A stretch of DNA of 64,000 bases. Origin: Candidatus Proximibacter danicus. Its GTDB lineage: Bacteria > Pseudomonadota > Gammaproteobacteria > Burkholderiales > Rhodocyclaceae. Shown here in pieces: positions 35,516 through 45,751 of the stretch. Under the pieces are notes generated by a model that was not told where the DNA came from, ran no database searches, and saw only the letters and a list, made by a program, of their open reading frames with translations. The position numbers and the translations under genes are program-made. The stretch's first letter is position 1, and each line of letters begins with the position of its first letter. The stretch covers positions 124,001 through 188,000 of the forward strand of contig JADJUC010000004.1 in the NCBI GenBank assembly GCA_016710885.1, in the 5' to 3' direction.

Positions 35516-36714
35516 TCAAGACTGATTCGACTTGCCCAGGAATAGGCGCCAATTTGTGCGTCAAGATGCTTTTCGGGTGGGATACCAGAGCGCTTCAGGG
35601 ATTCTGCCGCGGTTCTGAAATCGCCCGTGTTGCTGGCGATCACTGCAGTAAGAAGTTCGCCGAGGAGACCGTCGCGATCTCTCAGGGCTGCCGTAATCGT
35701 CGGCGACAGCGGTAGTGAAGAGAGTATTTCGGACATCGGCATGTGGAGCAAGGTATCGAGCAGCGAAAAAATCCCCACCATGAATGCTGCTTCGCCGGTA
35801 TCTGCAATATCCGTTAGCGATGGCAGGCCAGCAGTCAGCAATTCAAGCTGGCGGCCACGCGCGGCTGCCAGTTGCATGAGCGGATTCGGCTGGTTCCCTC
35901 GTCCGAACTGGTTGGCGTAAATCAGCAACTGCAGCCAGCGCTGCAACTGGCGGCGGCCCAGAACCGTAATCGCCTGATTGAAGCCAGTGATGGGGGTCTT
36001 CGGGCCGACAGCCACGGAATTGACGAGACGCAGCAGGTTGTAGGAAAGTTTTGGCTCCTGCCGGAAAATTTCTTCGATTTCGCGAGTGTCCGCATCCTGA
36101 ACGACGAGGCTCAACAGCTTGAGCAGTTTGAGACGGGTCGTATCGGCGTCAACCGGCGCACGGTCGTCTGCCTTGGTGACAAATTCGCTCGACATCAGGG
36201 AGAAACGCTTGGCGACCGCCCAGTCAAACAATTCGTGGGAATGTACTCCGCTGGCGACCAGTTGAAAGCCCGACTGATGCGCGTTGATCAGGTCAAGCAG
36301 GGGAATGTTGCTGCGTGCATGCTCGCTATCGAGCCGGAGGTAGTCAAAGCTGGTGAGCGTGGCCAATTGGAAGTTGGCACTCTCCGTAATTCCCAGCGCG
36401 ACGTGCGCACCATCCTGCCGCAGCGCCTTGCAGGCCAATTCTTGTTCCTTGATTTCCGCTGTTCCGGAAGGAAAGGCGAGAATAGCTTGGTCCCGTCCGA
36501 GTTTCTTAATAAACTCGCGAAATGCGCTGTTACTGAGCCACGCCGGGGAGCAGCTGAGCATCAGTGGGTGTTGTCGAGTTAGCGGGATACATGCGTCTGT
36601 AGCCCCTGCGACAGTGGCAAGCTCAGCTGCGGCAGCAGAAAAACACTGCCAGTCGAAGGCCGCCCAAGCCTGGTTTGGGGCAAGAAGCGGGCTGAAGAAA
36701 TGGTACGCCTGCAT
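35512..36714 (-). CDS. EAL/HDOD-type (YuxH-like) signalling protein
   Basis: 400 residues. The first half (about 1-190) has the fold pattern of a degenerate EAL domain (AHVALGITESANFQLATLTSFDYLRLD; FQLVASGVHSHELFDWAVAKRFSLMSSEF) without the EAL catalytic residues. The second half (about 195-390) is an HDOD domain (EIEEIFRQEPKLSYNLLRLVNSVAVG, ITGFNQAITVLGRRQLQRWLQLLIYA, AAFMVGIFSLLD). Such proteins are non-enzymatic adaptors in motility and c-di-GMP circuits. The stop overlaps the start of the PAS-GGDEF-EAL gene, implying they act together. Divergent from the sigma-54 regulator. Confidence 0.85.
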   Translation of the reverse strand: MQAYHFFSPLLAPNQAWAAFDWQCFSAAAAELATVAGATDACIPLTRQHPLMLSCSPAWLSNSAFREFIKKLGRDQAILAFPSGTAEIKEQELACKALRQDGAHVALGITESANFQLATLTSFDYLRLDSEHARSNIPLLDLINAHQSGFQLVASGVHSHELFDWAVAKRFSLMSSEFVTKADDRAPVDADTTRLKLLKLLSLVVQDADTREIEEIFRQEPKLSYNLLRLVNSVAVGPKTPITGFNQAITVLGRRQLQRWLQLLIYANQFGRGNQPNPLMQLAAARGRQLELLTAGLPSLTDIADTGEAAFMVGIFSLLDTLLHMPMSEILSSLPLSPTITAALRDRDGLLGELLTAVIASNTGDFRTAAESLKRSGIPPEKHLDAQIGAYSWASRISLE

Positions 36715-36908
36715 GGCGGATTCTCTCGGTTCAGTTATGGCACATCGTTCTCTAACGTGCGTCTTTGTTGATTATGCAGGATGTTAGCTGAGGATTTCCA
36801 GAATTCAAATGCAATATCTTTTAGTGATGTTTTTCATGGCGGATCTCTTCGCCCATTTCTCCCCGCTGAATGCACCTTGCTGTGATTGTCTTTTGATGGA
36901 GTTTGCTG

Positions 36909-38329
36909 ATGCGCGTTGAGAATATTTCTGCTGCAGATGTCGGTAATTGGCAGGCTTTCTCGATACTGATCGTCGACGATGAGGCTGGTATGCGCAGCTT
37001 TCTCGCGCGTGCGCTCAAGGCGCGCTGCGGCCAGGTGGCCACCGCCGGCAACGTCGAGGATGCAACAGAAATGATGGCCCGACTGCACTTCGACCTGATC
37101 GTGCTCGACATTTCCCTTCCCGGCAAGAGTGGTGTTGAATGGCTTCACGAGCTTCGCCGTAGCGGTTACTCCGGCGATGTCGTGCTGATTACAGCCTTTG
37201 CCGATATGGAAACCGCCATCAATGCGCTCCGCGGTGGCGCCTCCGATTTCATTCTGAAACCTTTCCGGGTGGATCAGATTCTCAATTCCATCAAGCGCTG
37301 CTTTGAGCGAGCAGGCTTGGCACGCGAGAATTTCGTACTGCGCCGGGAACTTGCAGAATTCTGTGCCGAGGAGGATGGCCTGGTTGGCCGCTCGGCATCC
37401 ATTCTTCATCTGCGTGCGTTGATCAAAAGAATTGCGCCGATGCCAACAACTGTCCTGCTGCAGGGGGAGTCAGGAACCGGTAAGGAAGTGACGGCGCGTG
37501 CCTTGCATCAATTAAGCAATCGCGCGCAGCGGCCCTTCGTACCTGTCAATTGCGCTGCAATTTCTGCCGAGTTGATTGAAAGCGAACTGTTTGGACATGT
37601 CAAAGGCGCGTTCACCGGCGCTAGCGAGGCGCGCAACGGACTCTTTACTACGCTCATGGCGGCACGCTATTTCTCGACGAGATTGGTGAATTGCCGCTCG
37701 CGATGCAGACCAAGCTCCTGCGCGCCCTTGAGGAGCGCCGCATACGGCCGGTCGGGTCGGAGCGGGAAGTGCCGGTGGACGTACGCATCATTGCAGCTAG
37801 CAACCGTGATCTGGCCGCAGACGTCGCCGCAGGGAAGTTCCGCCATGACCTCTACTTTCGGCTGGCAGTGGTCGACATCACCATCCCCACCCTGCGCTCG
37901 CGCACGGAAGACATTCCTGATCTGGCCCGTCACTTCATGGCCATGTTTTCGTCGCAACTCGGGGTCGAGCCGCTGCCACTCAACCCCGATATCGTGCGCC
38001 GGTTAGCGGCCTATCCTTGGCCCGGCAATGTCCGTGAGTTACGAAATTTTATTGAACGCTCGCTTATTCTCGGTAATTTTCCTTTGCAGGGCATGGTGGC
38101 GAACAGTACTTCTCCGGCACCGGATCAGCAGGACGAAATGACGCTGGAGGAGGTTGAAAAACGGCATATCCAACGTGTGCTGACTGCCGTTGGTGGCAAT
38201 AAATCCGAGGCGGCGCGACGGCTCGGCGTGTCGCGTAAGACGCTAGAGCGCAAGTGTGCGGAATGGGATGCGGCGGTTTCCGGCGACAATTTTTCAGCAA
38301 GCGCCAATGAGGGTGTTGGCGCACAATGA
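36909..38329 (+). CDS. sigma-54-dependent NtrC-type response regulator (one base missing)
   Basis: A receiver domain (15-130) has Asp in IVLDISLPGKSG and Lys in ILKPF. The AAA+ domain has Walker A GESGTGKE, the sigma-54 contact GAFTGA, R-finger segment and NVRELRNFIERS. A Fis-type helix-turn-helix (NKSEAARRLGVSRKTLERK) ends the protein. The frame breaks after T 37649: adding one T turns LFTTLMAARYF into LFTYAHGGTLFLDEIGELPLAMQ, restoring Walker B. The repaired length is 1422 bases, 473 residues. Start at ATG 36909 with GGAG upstream. Its stop overlaps the kinase start (ATGA), so the two form a pair; targets should have -24/-12 promoters. Confidence 0.92.
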
Positions 38330-40374
38330 ATCCGTTTTCCTGGCTGCGTGCGTTGTTCCGGGCATCAGTAAAGGCCAAGTTACTCTCCCTTGCGCTGGCG
38401 CCGCTGCTCTTGGGTTTCCCGTTGATCGTGGCGGTTGTCTGGTACTGGAGCAATACCAGTTACCACCAGTTGCTGACTTACAAGGTCGGCAGCGATCTGG
38501 TGACGGCGCATGAATATTTCGATCGCGTTATCCGAAACGTTGGCATCAGCGTCGAAGCGCTTGCCGACGGACATCGGCTGCGCGAGGCACTCGAGCGCGG
38601 CGACAGACTGAACATCTCAGAGGAAATCGGCCATTCCCGACGTCGCCATCGACTCGACTTCATGTACGTGCTGGATGCCAAAGGAAGGGTTTTGCATGCC
38701 AGTGCAGCCCAGCCACTGTCAAAAGCAAACAGCCACTGGCCGGTGGTTCAGGCGGCGCTGAAAGGAAAATCTGGCAGCGTGATCGACATCTACGACGGTA
38801 CTGCGCTGGACGCAATCGATCCCTCGCTGCGCGAACGTGCCGCAATCAATATCGTCCCGACCGATCAGGCTGCGCCCGATAGCCGGACGACCGAAGAGCG
38901 CGGCATGCTCATTCATGCGGCAGCGCCGATTTTTGATGCGGCAGGCAAGGTGATTGGCGTCCTCGAAGGCGGCATGTTGCTCAATGGTAATCTCGACTTT
39001 GTCGATACCATCAACGCCATTGTCTATCGCGATGGTTCGCTGCCGTTAGGCAGCAAGGGAACCGCCACTCTCTTTCTCGGCGATACCCGGATCGCTACCA
39101 ACGTACGCCTGTTCGAGGACGAGCGCGCCCTCGGTACGCGCGTTTCGCAGAAAGTGCGGGATTTCGTCCTCAATGACGGCAACACCTGGCTTGATACGGC
39201 GTTTGTCGTGAACGATTTTTATGTTTCCGGTTATGAGCCTGTGCTCGACAGCTTTGGTCAGCGGGTCGGCATGCTTTATGTCGGTTTCCTTGAAGCACCT
39301 TTCCGCACGGCCAAAGAAAATACCCTGAAAATGATCTTTGCCGTATTCGCCTTCATCAGCCTGGTCGGGTGCGCGTGGTCGCTGAAGTGGGCGAGTGAGG
39401 TCATGCACCCAATTTCGTTGATGAACCGGACCATCGTCCGCATCGATCGTGGTGACGTTACTTCCCGAGTCGGGGAAACCGGTAGTCGCGATGAGTTGGG
39501 GCGGTTGGCAGTGGAATTCGATCAGTTGCTTGATGTGCTGGCCGAAAAACGCAACGAACTGCAGCGCTGGGCGAACGAGCTTGACGGTAAGGTGAAAGAG
39601 CGGACGCTGGCGCTGGAGCAAGCGAACGTCGAATTACGCCAGGCGCAACGACAGCTGGTGACCAGTGAAAAGCTGGCAGCGATCGGTGAGTTGACTGCGG
39701 GCGTTGCACACGAAATCAATAATCCGATTGCGGTGATCCAGGGCAATCTCGACGTTCTGCGCGAGGTTCTTGGCGCGCAGACGCTCCCTGTGGAGCAAGA
39801 AATCCGGCTTATTGCCGAGCAGGTACACCGGATTCGCATCATCGTTACCAAACTGCTGCAGTTTGCCCGACCCGGTGAATTCGCTGGTTATGTCGAGGAG
39901 GTGGATGTCAGTGCGGTGCTTGCCGATTGCCTGGTCCTTGCACAGCACCATCTGATCAAGCGCAACATTGAGATTATCCGCCGCTTCGGTGCGACGCAGT
40001 GGGTGAGCCTTAATCGCCATGAATTGCAGCAGGTACTCATCAACCTGATTGTCAATGCCGTACAGGCGATGCCTGAAGGCGGTGCGCTAACGCTGGAAAC
40101 GGCAGACTGGATTGTCGGCAATGATTGTCGCGGGGCCGTCATCTCGGTGCGTGACAGCGGTGCTGGTATCGCACCGGAAGACATGGCGAAAATCTTCGAT
40201 CCATTTTTCACAACGAAGAAAACCGAAGGGACGGGGCTTGGTTTGTCGATCAGTCATTCGCTGATCAAGCGTTACGGCGGCAACATTACGGTGGAAAGTA
40301 CGCCGATGCAGGGAGCAACTTTCACTGTCTGGCTGCTGACAGAGCCAGTCTACGCCGGCGAAGAAGGGCATTGA
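38326..40374 (+). CDS. membrane histidine kinase with periplasmic cache-type sensor and HAMP domain
   Basis: 682 residues: helix 1 (about 15-42), a periplasmic cache-like domain (about 45-325; DFMYVLDAKGRVLHASA, GMLIHAAAPIFDAAGKVIGVLEGG, YEPVLDSFGQRVGMLYVGF), helix 2 (about 333-355), HAMP, a coiled coil, HisKA (GELTAGVAHEINNPIAVIQGNLDVL) and HATPase (NLIVNAVQAMPEGG, DSGAGI, GTGLGLSISHSL). The design resembles NtrB/DctB-like kinases that feed sigma-54 activators, matching the regulator encoded just upstream. The ligand is unknown; cache domains usually bind small carboxylates or amino acids. Confidence 0.92.
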   Translation: MNPFSWLRALFRASVKAKLLSLALAPLLLGFPLIVAVVWYWSNTSYHQLLTYKVGSDLVTAHEYFDRVIRNVGISVEALADGHRLREALERGDRLNISEEIGHSRRRHRLDFMYVLDAKGRVLHASAAQPLSKANSHWPVVQAALKGKSGSVIDIYDGTALDAIDPSLRERAAINIVPTDQAAPDSRTTEERGMLIHAAAPIFDAAGKVIGVLEGGMLLNGNLDFVDTINAIVYRDGSLPLGSKGTATLFLGDTRIATNVRLFEDERALGTRVSQKVRDFVLNDGNTWLDTAFVVNDFYVSGYEPVLDSFGQRVGMLYVGFLEAPFRTAKENTLKMIFAVFAFISLVGCAWSLKWASEVMHPISLMNRTIVRIDRGDVTSRVGETGSRDELGRLAVEFDQLLDVLAEKRNELQRWANELDGKVKERTLALEQANVELRQAQRQLVTSEKLAAIGELTAGVAHEINNPIAVIQGNLDVLREVLGAQTLPVEQEIRLIAEQVHRIRIIVTKLLQFARPGEFAGYVEEVDVSAVLADCLVLAQHHLIKRNIEIIRRFGATQWVSLNRHELQQVLINLIVNAVQAMPEGGALTLETADWIVGNDCRGAVISVRDSGAGIAPEDMAKIFDPFFTTKKTEGTGLGLSISHSLIKRYGGNITVESTPMQGATFTVWLLTEPVYAGEEGH

Positions 40375-40440
40375 TTCCGCCGTTTTCCGGGTTTTCAGCA
40401 AGGCGCCGGAGCGATTTTTCCGTTCAGCTACAATGGCCGC

Positions 40441-41058
40441 ATGACTCCTGACTACTGGCAAAAAGCCTCGCGCGCACTCGCACGCGGCGACCGCGTGATG
40501 GCGGCTTTGGTGAAAAGCTACCAGGGCGTGTCGCTGGTTTCCCGAGGCGATGCCTTCGGCACGCTGGCCCGCTCGATTGTCGGTCAGCAGATTTCGGTAA
40601 AAGCTGCCGATGCTGTCTGGGGGCGTTTTTCGCTGGCGGTCGGCAAGGTTTCGCCGGACTCGGTGCTGCAGGTCGGCGCCAACGGTTTGGCCGGTTGTGG
40701 TCTTTCGGCCCGCAAGATCGAATACGTCGTCGACCTTGCCCGTCATTTTTCCGAAGGCCGTGTCGAACCGGCGCGCTGGGCGGAAATGGAGGACGAGGCA
40801 GTCATCGCGGTGCTTACCGATGTACGCGGGATCGGCCGCTGGACCGCAGAGATGTTCCTGATCTTCAATCTGATGCGCCCCGACGTCTTTCCTCTCGATG
40901 ATCTAGGCTTGCAGAAGGCGGTCTTTCTGAATTATTTCGCTGGTGAAAAGCAGCCGCGGCGGGTGTTGGCCGAGGCCGGCGAGCGTTGGCGTCCATGGCG
41001 TTCCGTGGCCACGTGGTATCTCTGGCGAAGCCTTGATCCATTGCCCGTTGAATATTGA
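40441..41058 (+). CDS. AlkA-type DNA-3-methyladenine glycosylase (HhH-GPD)
   Basis: 205-residue base-excision glycosylase removing alkylated purines. The helix-hairpin-helix lies in LTDVRGIGRWTAEMFLIFNLMRPDVFPLDDLGLQKA, whose second Asp of DDLG is the catalytic position. FGTLARSIVGQQISVKAADAVWGRF and WRPWRSVATWYLWRSLD are typical of the short AlkA form without the N-terminal domain of E. coli AlkA. Start ATG 40441 follows a weak ribosome site. Confidence 0.9.
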   Translation: MTPDYWQKASRALARGDRVMAALVKSYQGVSLVSRGDAFGTLARSIVGQQISVKAADAVWGRFSLAVGKVSPDSVLQVGANGLAGCGLSARKIEYVVDLARHFSEGRVEPARWAEMEDEAVIAVLTDVRGIGRWTAEMFLIFNLMRPDVFPLDDLGLQKAVFLNYFAGEKQPRRVLAEAGERWRPWRSVATWYLWRSLDPLPVEY

Positions 41059-41178
41059 GCCCTGCAACGGCCGGTGACAGATTCCCGGCAATTTCAGGAT
41101 GCGGGATGGGGCCCTCATACGGTCGTTTGACTGCCTTTAGCGGTAGAATACGCGCCGACCCAAACTGGCAGGCTTTAC

Positions 41179-42147
41179 ATGAAAATCAGTTTTCTCGACT
41201 TCGAGCAGCCGATTGCCGACCTTGAAGCCAAGATCGAAGAACTTCGCTTCGTTCAGGACGATTCGGCCGTTGATATTTCCGAAGAGATCGGCCGGCTTTC
41301 CAAGAAAAGCGCGCAACTGACCAAGGACATCTACGCCAAGCTCTCGCCCTGGCAGATTTCCCAGGTTGCACGCCATGCGCAGCGCCCCTATACGCTGGAC
41401 TACATCGGCCGGATCTTTACCGATTTCAACGAGCTGCACGGCGATCGCGGGTTCGCCGACGATCACGCCATTGTGGGCGGGCTGGCCCGCTTCAATGGCC
41501 AGCCGGTGATGGTCATCGGCCACCAGAAGGGCCGCGATACCAAGGAAAAGATCTTCCGCAACTTCGGCATGCCGCGTCCCGAGGGCTACCGCAAGGCGCT
41601 CCGCCTGATGAAGCTGGCCGAGAAATTCGGCATCCCGGTGATGACCTTCGTTGATACGCCGGGCGCCTATCCCGGCATCGATGCCGAAGAGCGCGGGCAA
41701 TCCGAAGCCATCGGTCGCAATCTCTACGTCATGGCCGAGCTGAAAGTGCCGGTGATCGTTACCATCATCGGCGAAGGCGGTTCCGGCGGCGCGCTGGCCA
41801 TCGCCGTCGGCGACATCGTCCAGATGCTGCAGTACTCCACCTACTCGGTCATTTCGCCCGAAGGTTGCGCCTCCATCCTCTGGAAGAGCGCCGAGCGGGC
41901 TGCCGACGCTGCCGAAACCATGGGAATCACCGCCCATCGACTGAAAACCCTGGGCCTGATCGACAAGATCGTCAGCGAGCCCTGCGGCGGAGCGCATCGG
42001 GATTATGCAGCGATGGCACAAAGCCTTAAGAAGGCCTTGCAGGATGCGCTCAAGCAGCTCACCTGCCTGTCGACCGAAGAACTCGTAGAAACCCGCTTCG
42101 AGCGTTTGATGTCCTATGGCCGTTACAAGGAACAAGCCGTCGATTGA
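41179..42147 (+). CDS. accA: acetyl-CoA carboxylase carboxyltransferase subunit alpha
   Basis: 322 residues, normal length. Transfers carboxyl from biotin to acetyl-CoA with AccD in the first step of fatty-acid synthesis. Signatures: MKISFLDFEQPIADLEAKI, DIYAKLSPWQISQVARH, RPYTLDYI, NFGMPRPEGYRKALRLM, FVDTPGAYPGIDAEERGQSEAI, GEGGSGGALAI and YSVISPEGCASILWK. The region upstream has a TAGAAT -10-like element but no clear -35. The gene overlaps tilS by 32 bases. Confidence 0.97.
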   Translation: MKISFLDFEQPIADLEAKIEELRFVQDDSAVDISEEIGRLSKKSAQLTKDIYAKLSPWQISQVARHAQRPYTLDYIGRIFTDFNELHGDRGFADDHAIVGGLARFNGQPVMVIGHQKGRDTKEKIFRNFGMPRPEGYRKALRLMKLAEKFGIPVMTFVDTPGAYPGIDAEERGQSEAIGRNLYVMAELKVPVIVTIIGEGGSGGALAIAVGDIVQMLQYSTYSVISPEGCASILWKSAERAADAAETMGITAHRLKTLGLIDKIVSEPCGGAHRDYAAMAQSLKKALQDALKQLTCLSTEELVETRFERLMSYGRYKEQAVD

Positions 42148-43254
42148 TCTTGCCGGCCGGGTCGCAGCGTTTCTTGCGCCGCGGCTCCTGCAGGGCCGGC
42201 ATGTCTGCGTCGGTTTGTCTGGCGGGCGCGACTCCGTGGCCCTGCTGCACGCACTGGTGCAGTGCCGCCAGCAAGCATCTCCTCTCGCATTGTCGTTCGA
42301 ACTGTCCGCCCTGCACGTGCATCACGGCCTTTCGGCGTGCGCCAATGGCTGGATGGAATTCTGCCAATCCCTTTGCAACACCCTGAATGTACCGCTGCGC
42401 GTGGTTCACGTAACGGTTTCCGGCGTCGCGGACGAGGGCCTGGAGGCTGCCGCGCGGCGGGTGCGCTACGACGCCTTTGCTACCTGCAATGCCGACTGGC
42501 TGGCACTGGCCCATCATCGAGACGACCAGGCGGTTTTTTGCGCGCCAAAATCCTTCCTCTGTTGTCCACCGCGTTTCCGGACCCGGCGACGGCACTGGCA
42601 CGGGCGTCTGCGCATCTGAGCGAACAGGCGATGCTGGTCGATACGCTGGCGGAGCTGGATGCACAGGGTATCGTCGAAGCCGATGCCATTCTGCTGACGG
42701 CATTCAATGCCTTGCCATCTGCCCGGCGCAGCAATCTCCTTCGCTATCAGTTGCGCCGGGTCGGGCTGCGCATGCCGGATTCCCGTTTTCTGGCCGAAAT
42801 CATTCGCCAGTTGGCGGCGGCCATGCCCGAGGCTGCACCGGCGTTTGCGCTCGACGGTGTGTTCCTGCGAGTTTTTCGCGGGCGCATTTATTTTGATCGA
42901 GAAGCGGCCGCCGTCTGTGAGTCGCTTCCTTGGCTGGGCGAGCCCGCGTTGCCATGGGCGGGTGGGCTTGTGCGGTTTCAGGCCACAGAAGGCGCTGGTT
43001 TGAGCCGTCGTCAGCTTGCCGAGGCACTGGTCAGCCTGCGTACCCGCAAGGGCGGTGAGCGCTTGCAGCAGGAAGCAAAGCGGCCACGGCGGTCACTGAA
43101 AAAGCTCTTGCAGGAATCGGCAGTGCCGGTCTGGGAGCGGGGCGCTTGCCGCTTCTGTGGTGCGGTGAGCAACTGGTCTGGGTGGGTGGGGTTGGCAGCG
43201 ATGCCGCCTGGCTTGCAGCACCGGGGGAACCCGGGGTGCAGCCTGTCTGGCTAG
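42116..43254 (+). pseudogene. tilS: tRNA(Ile)-lysidine synthetase, with an internal loss and a frame break
   Basis: TilS makes lysidine at the wobble base of the Ile CAU anticodon and is normally essential. The PP-loop ATPase start is intact (CVGLSGGRDSVALLHAL, HVHHGLS, AAARRVRYDAF, LALAHHRDDQA). At 42531-42534 DDQA is followed directly by the segment FLRAKILPLLSTAFPDPATAL in another frame. In relatives about 65-70 residues lie between these points (ETLL, RG.GV.G, RPLL, EDESN, RN), so roughly 200 bases plus a frame change are missing. The rest (to 43254) is the substrate-binding and C-terminal region, with a further one-base deficit in the G4 run at 43139-43142; adding a G gives WERGRLPLLWCGEQLVWVGGVG. 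The true stop is uncertain (43254 as written, 43337 after repair). A second intact copy or an assembly loss is expected. Confidence 0.85.
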
Positions 43255-45737
43255 CGGGGGGCGCGCGTCAGATTGGTGATGAAACCGCTGGTTTGCCGGT
43301 AGAGGTTGGCAAAGGCGTCGGCCGTCAGTGGCCGTGAATACAGGAATCCCTGGACTTCATCGCAGCCTTCCGCCAGCAGAAAGCGAGTCTGCTCCGTCGT
43401 TTCCGCACCTTCGGCAAGAATCTTCAGCCGCAGGCTTCGGGCCATCTGGGTAATTGCCCGGACGATGGCCGCGTCGTCCGGATCGGTACTGATATCACGA
43501 ATGAAGGAGCGGTCTATTTTCAGCCGGTCGACATCCAGCCGCTTGAGATAGGAAAGGCTGGAGTAGCCCGTGCCGAAATCGTCGATGGCCACCGTGATTC
43601 CGGCCGCCTTGAGGCGATGCACCTGACCCAGGACTCGCTCGACATCCTGGATCAGGATCGATTCGGTGAATTCCAGTTCAAGCATTCGCGGGTCATGCCC
43701 GGTTTCAGCGATGATGGTCAGCACGCGCTCGGCGAAATCACCGTGCTGCAACTGTAGCGTGGAAATATTGACGGCCACCGGCAGTGTGCCGATGCCGTCT
43801 TCCCGCCAGGCTCTGGCCTGACGACAGGCTTCGCGCAACACCCAGTCGCCAATGGCGACGATAGCGCCATTTTCCTCGGCCATCGGTATGAAGCGGTCGG
43901 GCGGAACCAGCCCCAGTTCCGGGTTGCGCCAGCGTATCAGCGCTTCAATACCGATGATGCGGCCTGTACCAAGCGCAACCTGCGGCTGGTAGTGCAGAAC
44001 GAATTCATTTTTCTCCAGCGCCTGCTGCAGCCGGTTCTGGATGAGCAAACGCTCCAGCGCGTTCACGTTCATTTGCTCGGTAAAGAAGCGGTAGGTGTTT
44101 CGTCCTGCATCCTTGGCGTGGTACATGGCGATATCGGCTTTTTTCAGCAGGGTATCGAAGTCGCCACCATCAGTCGGGTAAAGCGTGATGCCGATGGATA
44201 TCGAGGTGTTCAGAGTGTGGCCGCCGATTGAGAAGGGCGCGCGCGTGATCTCAAGAATTTTCTGGGCGACGCTGGCCGCAATTTCCTCATCCTCAAGGTC
44301 GGTAATGACGACTACGAACTCGTCACCACCCAGCCGGCTGATGGTGTCGGTTTCTCGTACTGAAGCTTTCAGGCGCGCTGTGATTTCCTGCAGCAAGGCA
44401 TCGCCAACCGGATGACCGAGCGAGTCGTTGATGGTTTTGAAGCGGTCTAGATCGAGGAAAAGCAGGGCGACTTTACTTTGCGTCCGGTCAGCGTGAGCCA
44501 GCGCCTGCTCCAGTCGGTCGGCGAGCAGCATGCGGTTAGGAAGCCCGGTGAGCGGGTCGTGGCGCGCCAGAAATTCGATACGCTCCTGCGCTTCCTTGCG
44601 TTCGCTGATGTCGGAAAATATGGCGACATAATGCGTGAGCTGGTCAAGCGTGTCGCGCACGGCGGAAATGCCCAGCCATTTGGGGTAGATCTCGCCACTT
44701 TTACGCCGATCCCAGATTTCTCCCTGCCAGTGGCCGCTGGCTTCCAGGCGGCGCCACATGTTGCTGAAAAACGCAGCATCGTGGCGACCGGAGCCCAGCA
44801 GCGAAGGGCTTTTTCCCAACGACCTCGCCTGGTGCGTAGCCGGTGATGTCGGTGAACGCCTGGTTGACCGATACGATGTGGTTTTCCCGGTCGGTGATCA
44901 TCACTGCCTCGCCGCTGTTTTCAAAGACCGTCGCCCACAGGCGGAGGGTCTCCTCACTACGCTTGCGCTCGGTCACATCCTCCTGGATGCTGAGGTAATG
45001 GGTGATCTTGCCCGTAGTATCGGAGAGCGGAACGACGTGCACTGCATCCCAGTAAAGTTCTCCGCTTTTGCGCAGATTGAGCAGCTCTCCGCGCCATTCA
45101 CGCCCGGCGGAGACTTCCTGCCATAACTGTCGATAGACGGATGCCGGCGTCAATCCTGATTTCTGATAGCCGGCACGCTGGCCGATAATCTCGTGGGCAG
45201 CGTAGCCTGTGTTTTCCGTGTAGCGCGCATTGACATATTCGACAATGCCATCGGTGTTGGTGATGATGACGGCGACCGGGCTCTGGTCGACGGCGTTGCC
45301 AGCATGCGTCGCATGCGCTCGGCTTCTTCGAGTGCGGTCCGGTCGATCGATACCAGTGCATAGCCACAAGGCTGGCCTGCGCTGTCGGTCAACGGTAGAA
45401 CGCGGGATTCCAGGTGGCGGGTGCCGGAGTCAGGGCCAACGCGTTGCGTGAAGTGAAAGACGCCGCTACGGGACGCTTCTGCCAGTGCGGCCGCGAAGCG
45501 CTGGTTGTTGACGCCGATCTCGTCGTGAATTGCCAGAACTGAACGGCCGATCAGCGCCGAGCCTTTTGGCGCCAGCAGGGTTTCAGCAAGGGTATTGCAA
45601 CGACGGATGACATGCTGGCTATCGATGGCGATGATCAGCAGGCCAGTGTCAGCCTGCATGAGGACGTCAAGAAGGGCTCCACCGAAGGCTGCGTCGGCGG
45701 GTGGGGTGGCCACAGGAATTTCAGCGATGCGATTCAT
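43251..45737 (-). CDS. PAS-GGDEF-EAL cyclic-di-GMP signalling protein (two frame breaks)
   Basis: Single protein of 828 residues after repair: an N-terminal PAS (about 25-140, TGLLIIAIDSQHVIRRCN), PAS 2 (about 150-270, AVIITNTDGIVEYVN), PAS 3 (about 275-395, AVMITDRENHIVSVNQAFTDITGY), GGDEF (RLGGDEFVVVI) and EAL (IGIEALIRW, EFTESIL, DDFGTGYSSLSYLKRLDVDRLKIDRSF). Both catalytic motifs are intact, so both cyclase and phosphodiesterase activity are possible. The frame fails at 45296-45297 (one base short; repaired reading is MLANAVDQSPVAV) and at the T5 run 44810-44814 (one base too many; repaired reading is VVGKSPSLLGSGRHDA). The two errors cancel, leaving 2487 bases, a multiple of three. Next to dctR but in a separate translational unit. 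Confidence 0.9.
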
Positions 45738-45751
45738 GGCGGGAATCCCGG

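Noticed and set aside
36740..36760. TGGCAC-like -24 element before the sigma-54 regulator
   Set aside because: No TTGC element at the required distance.
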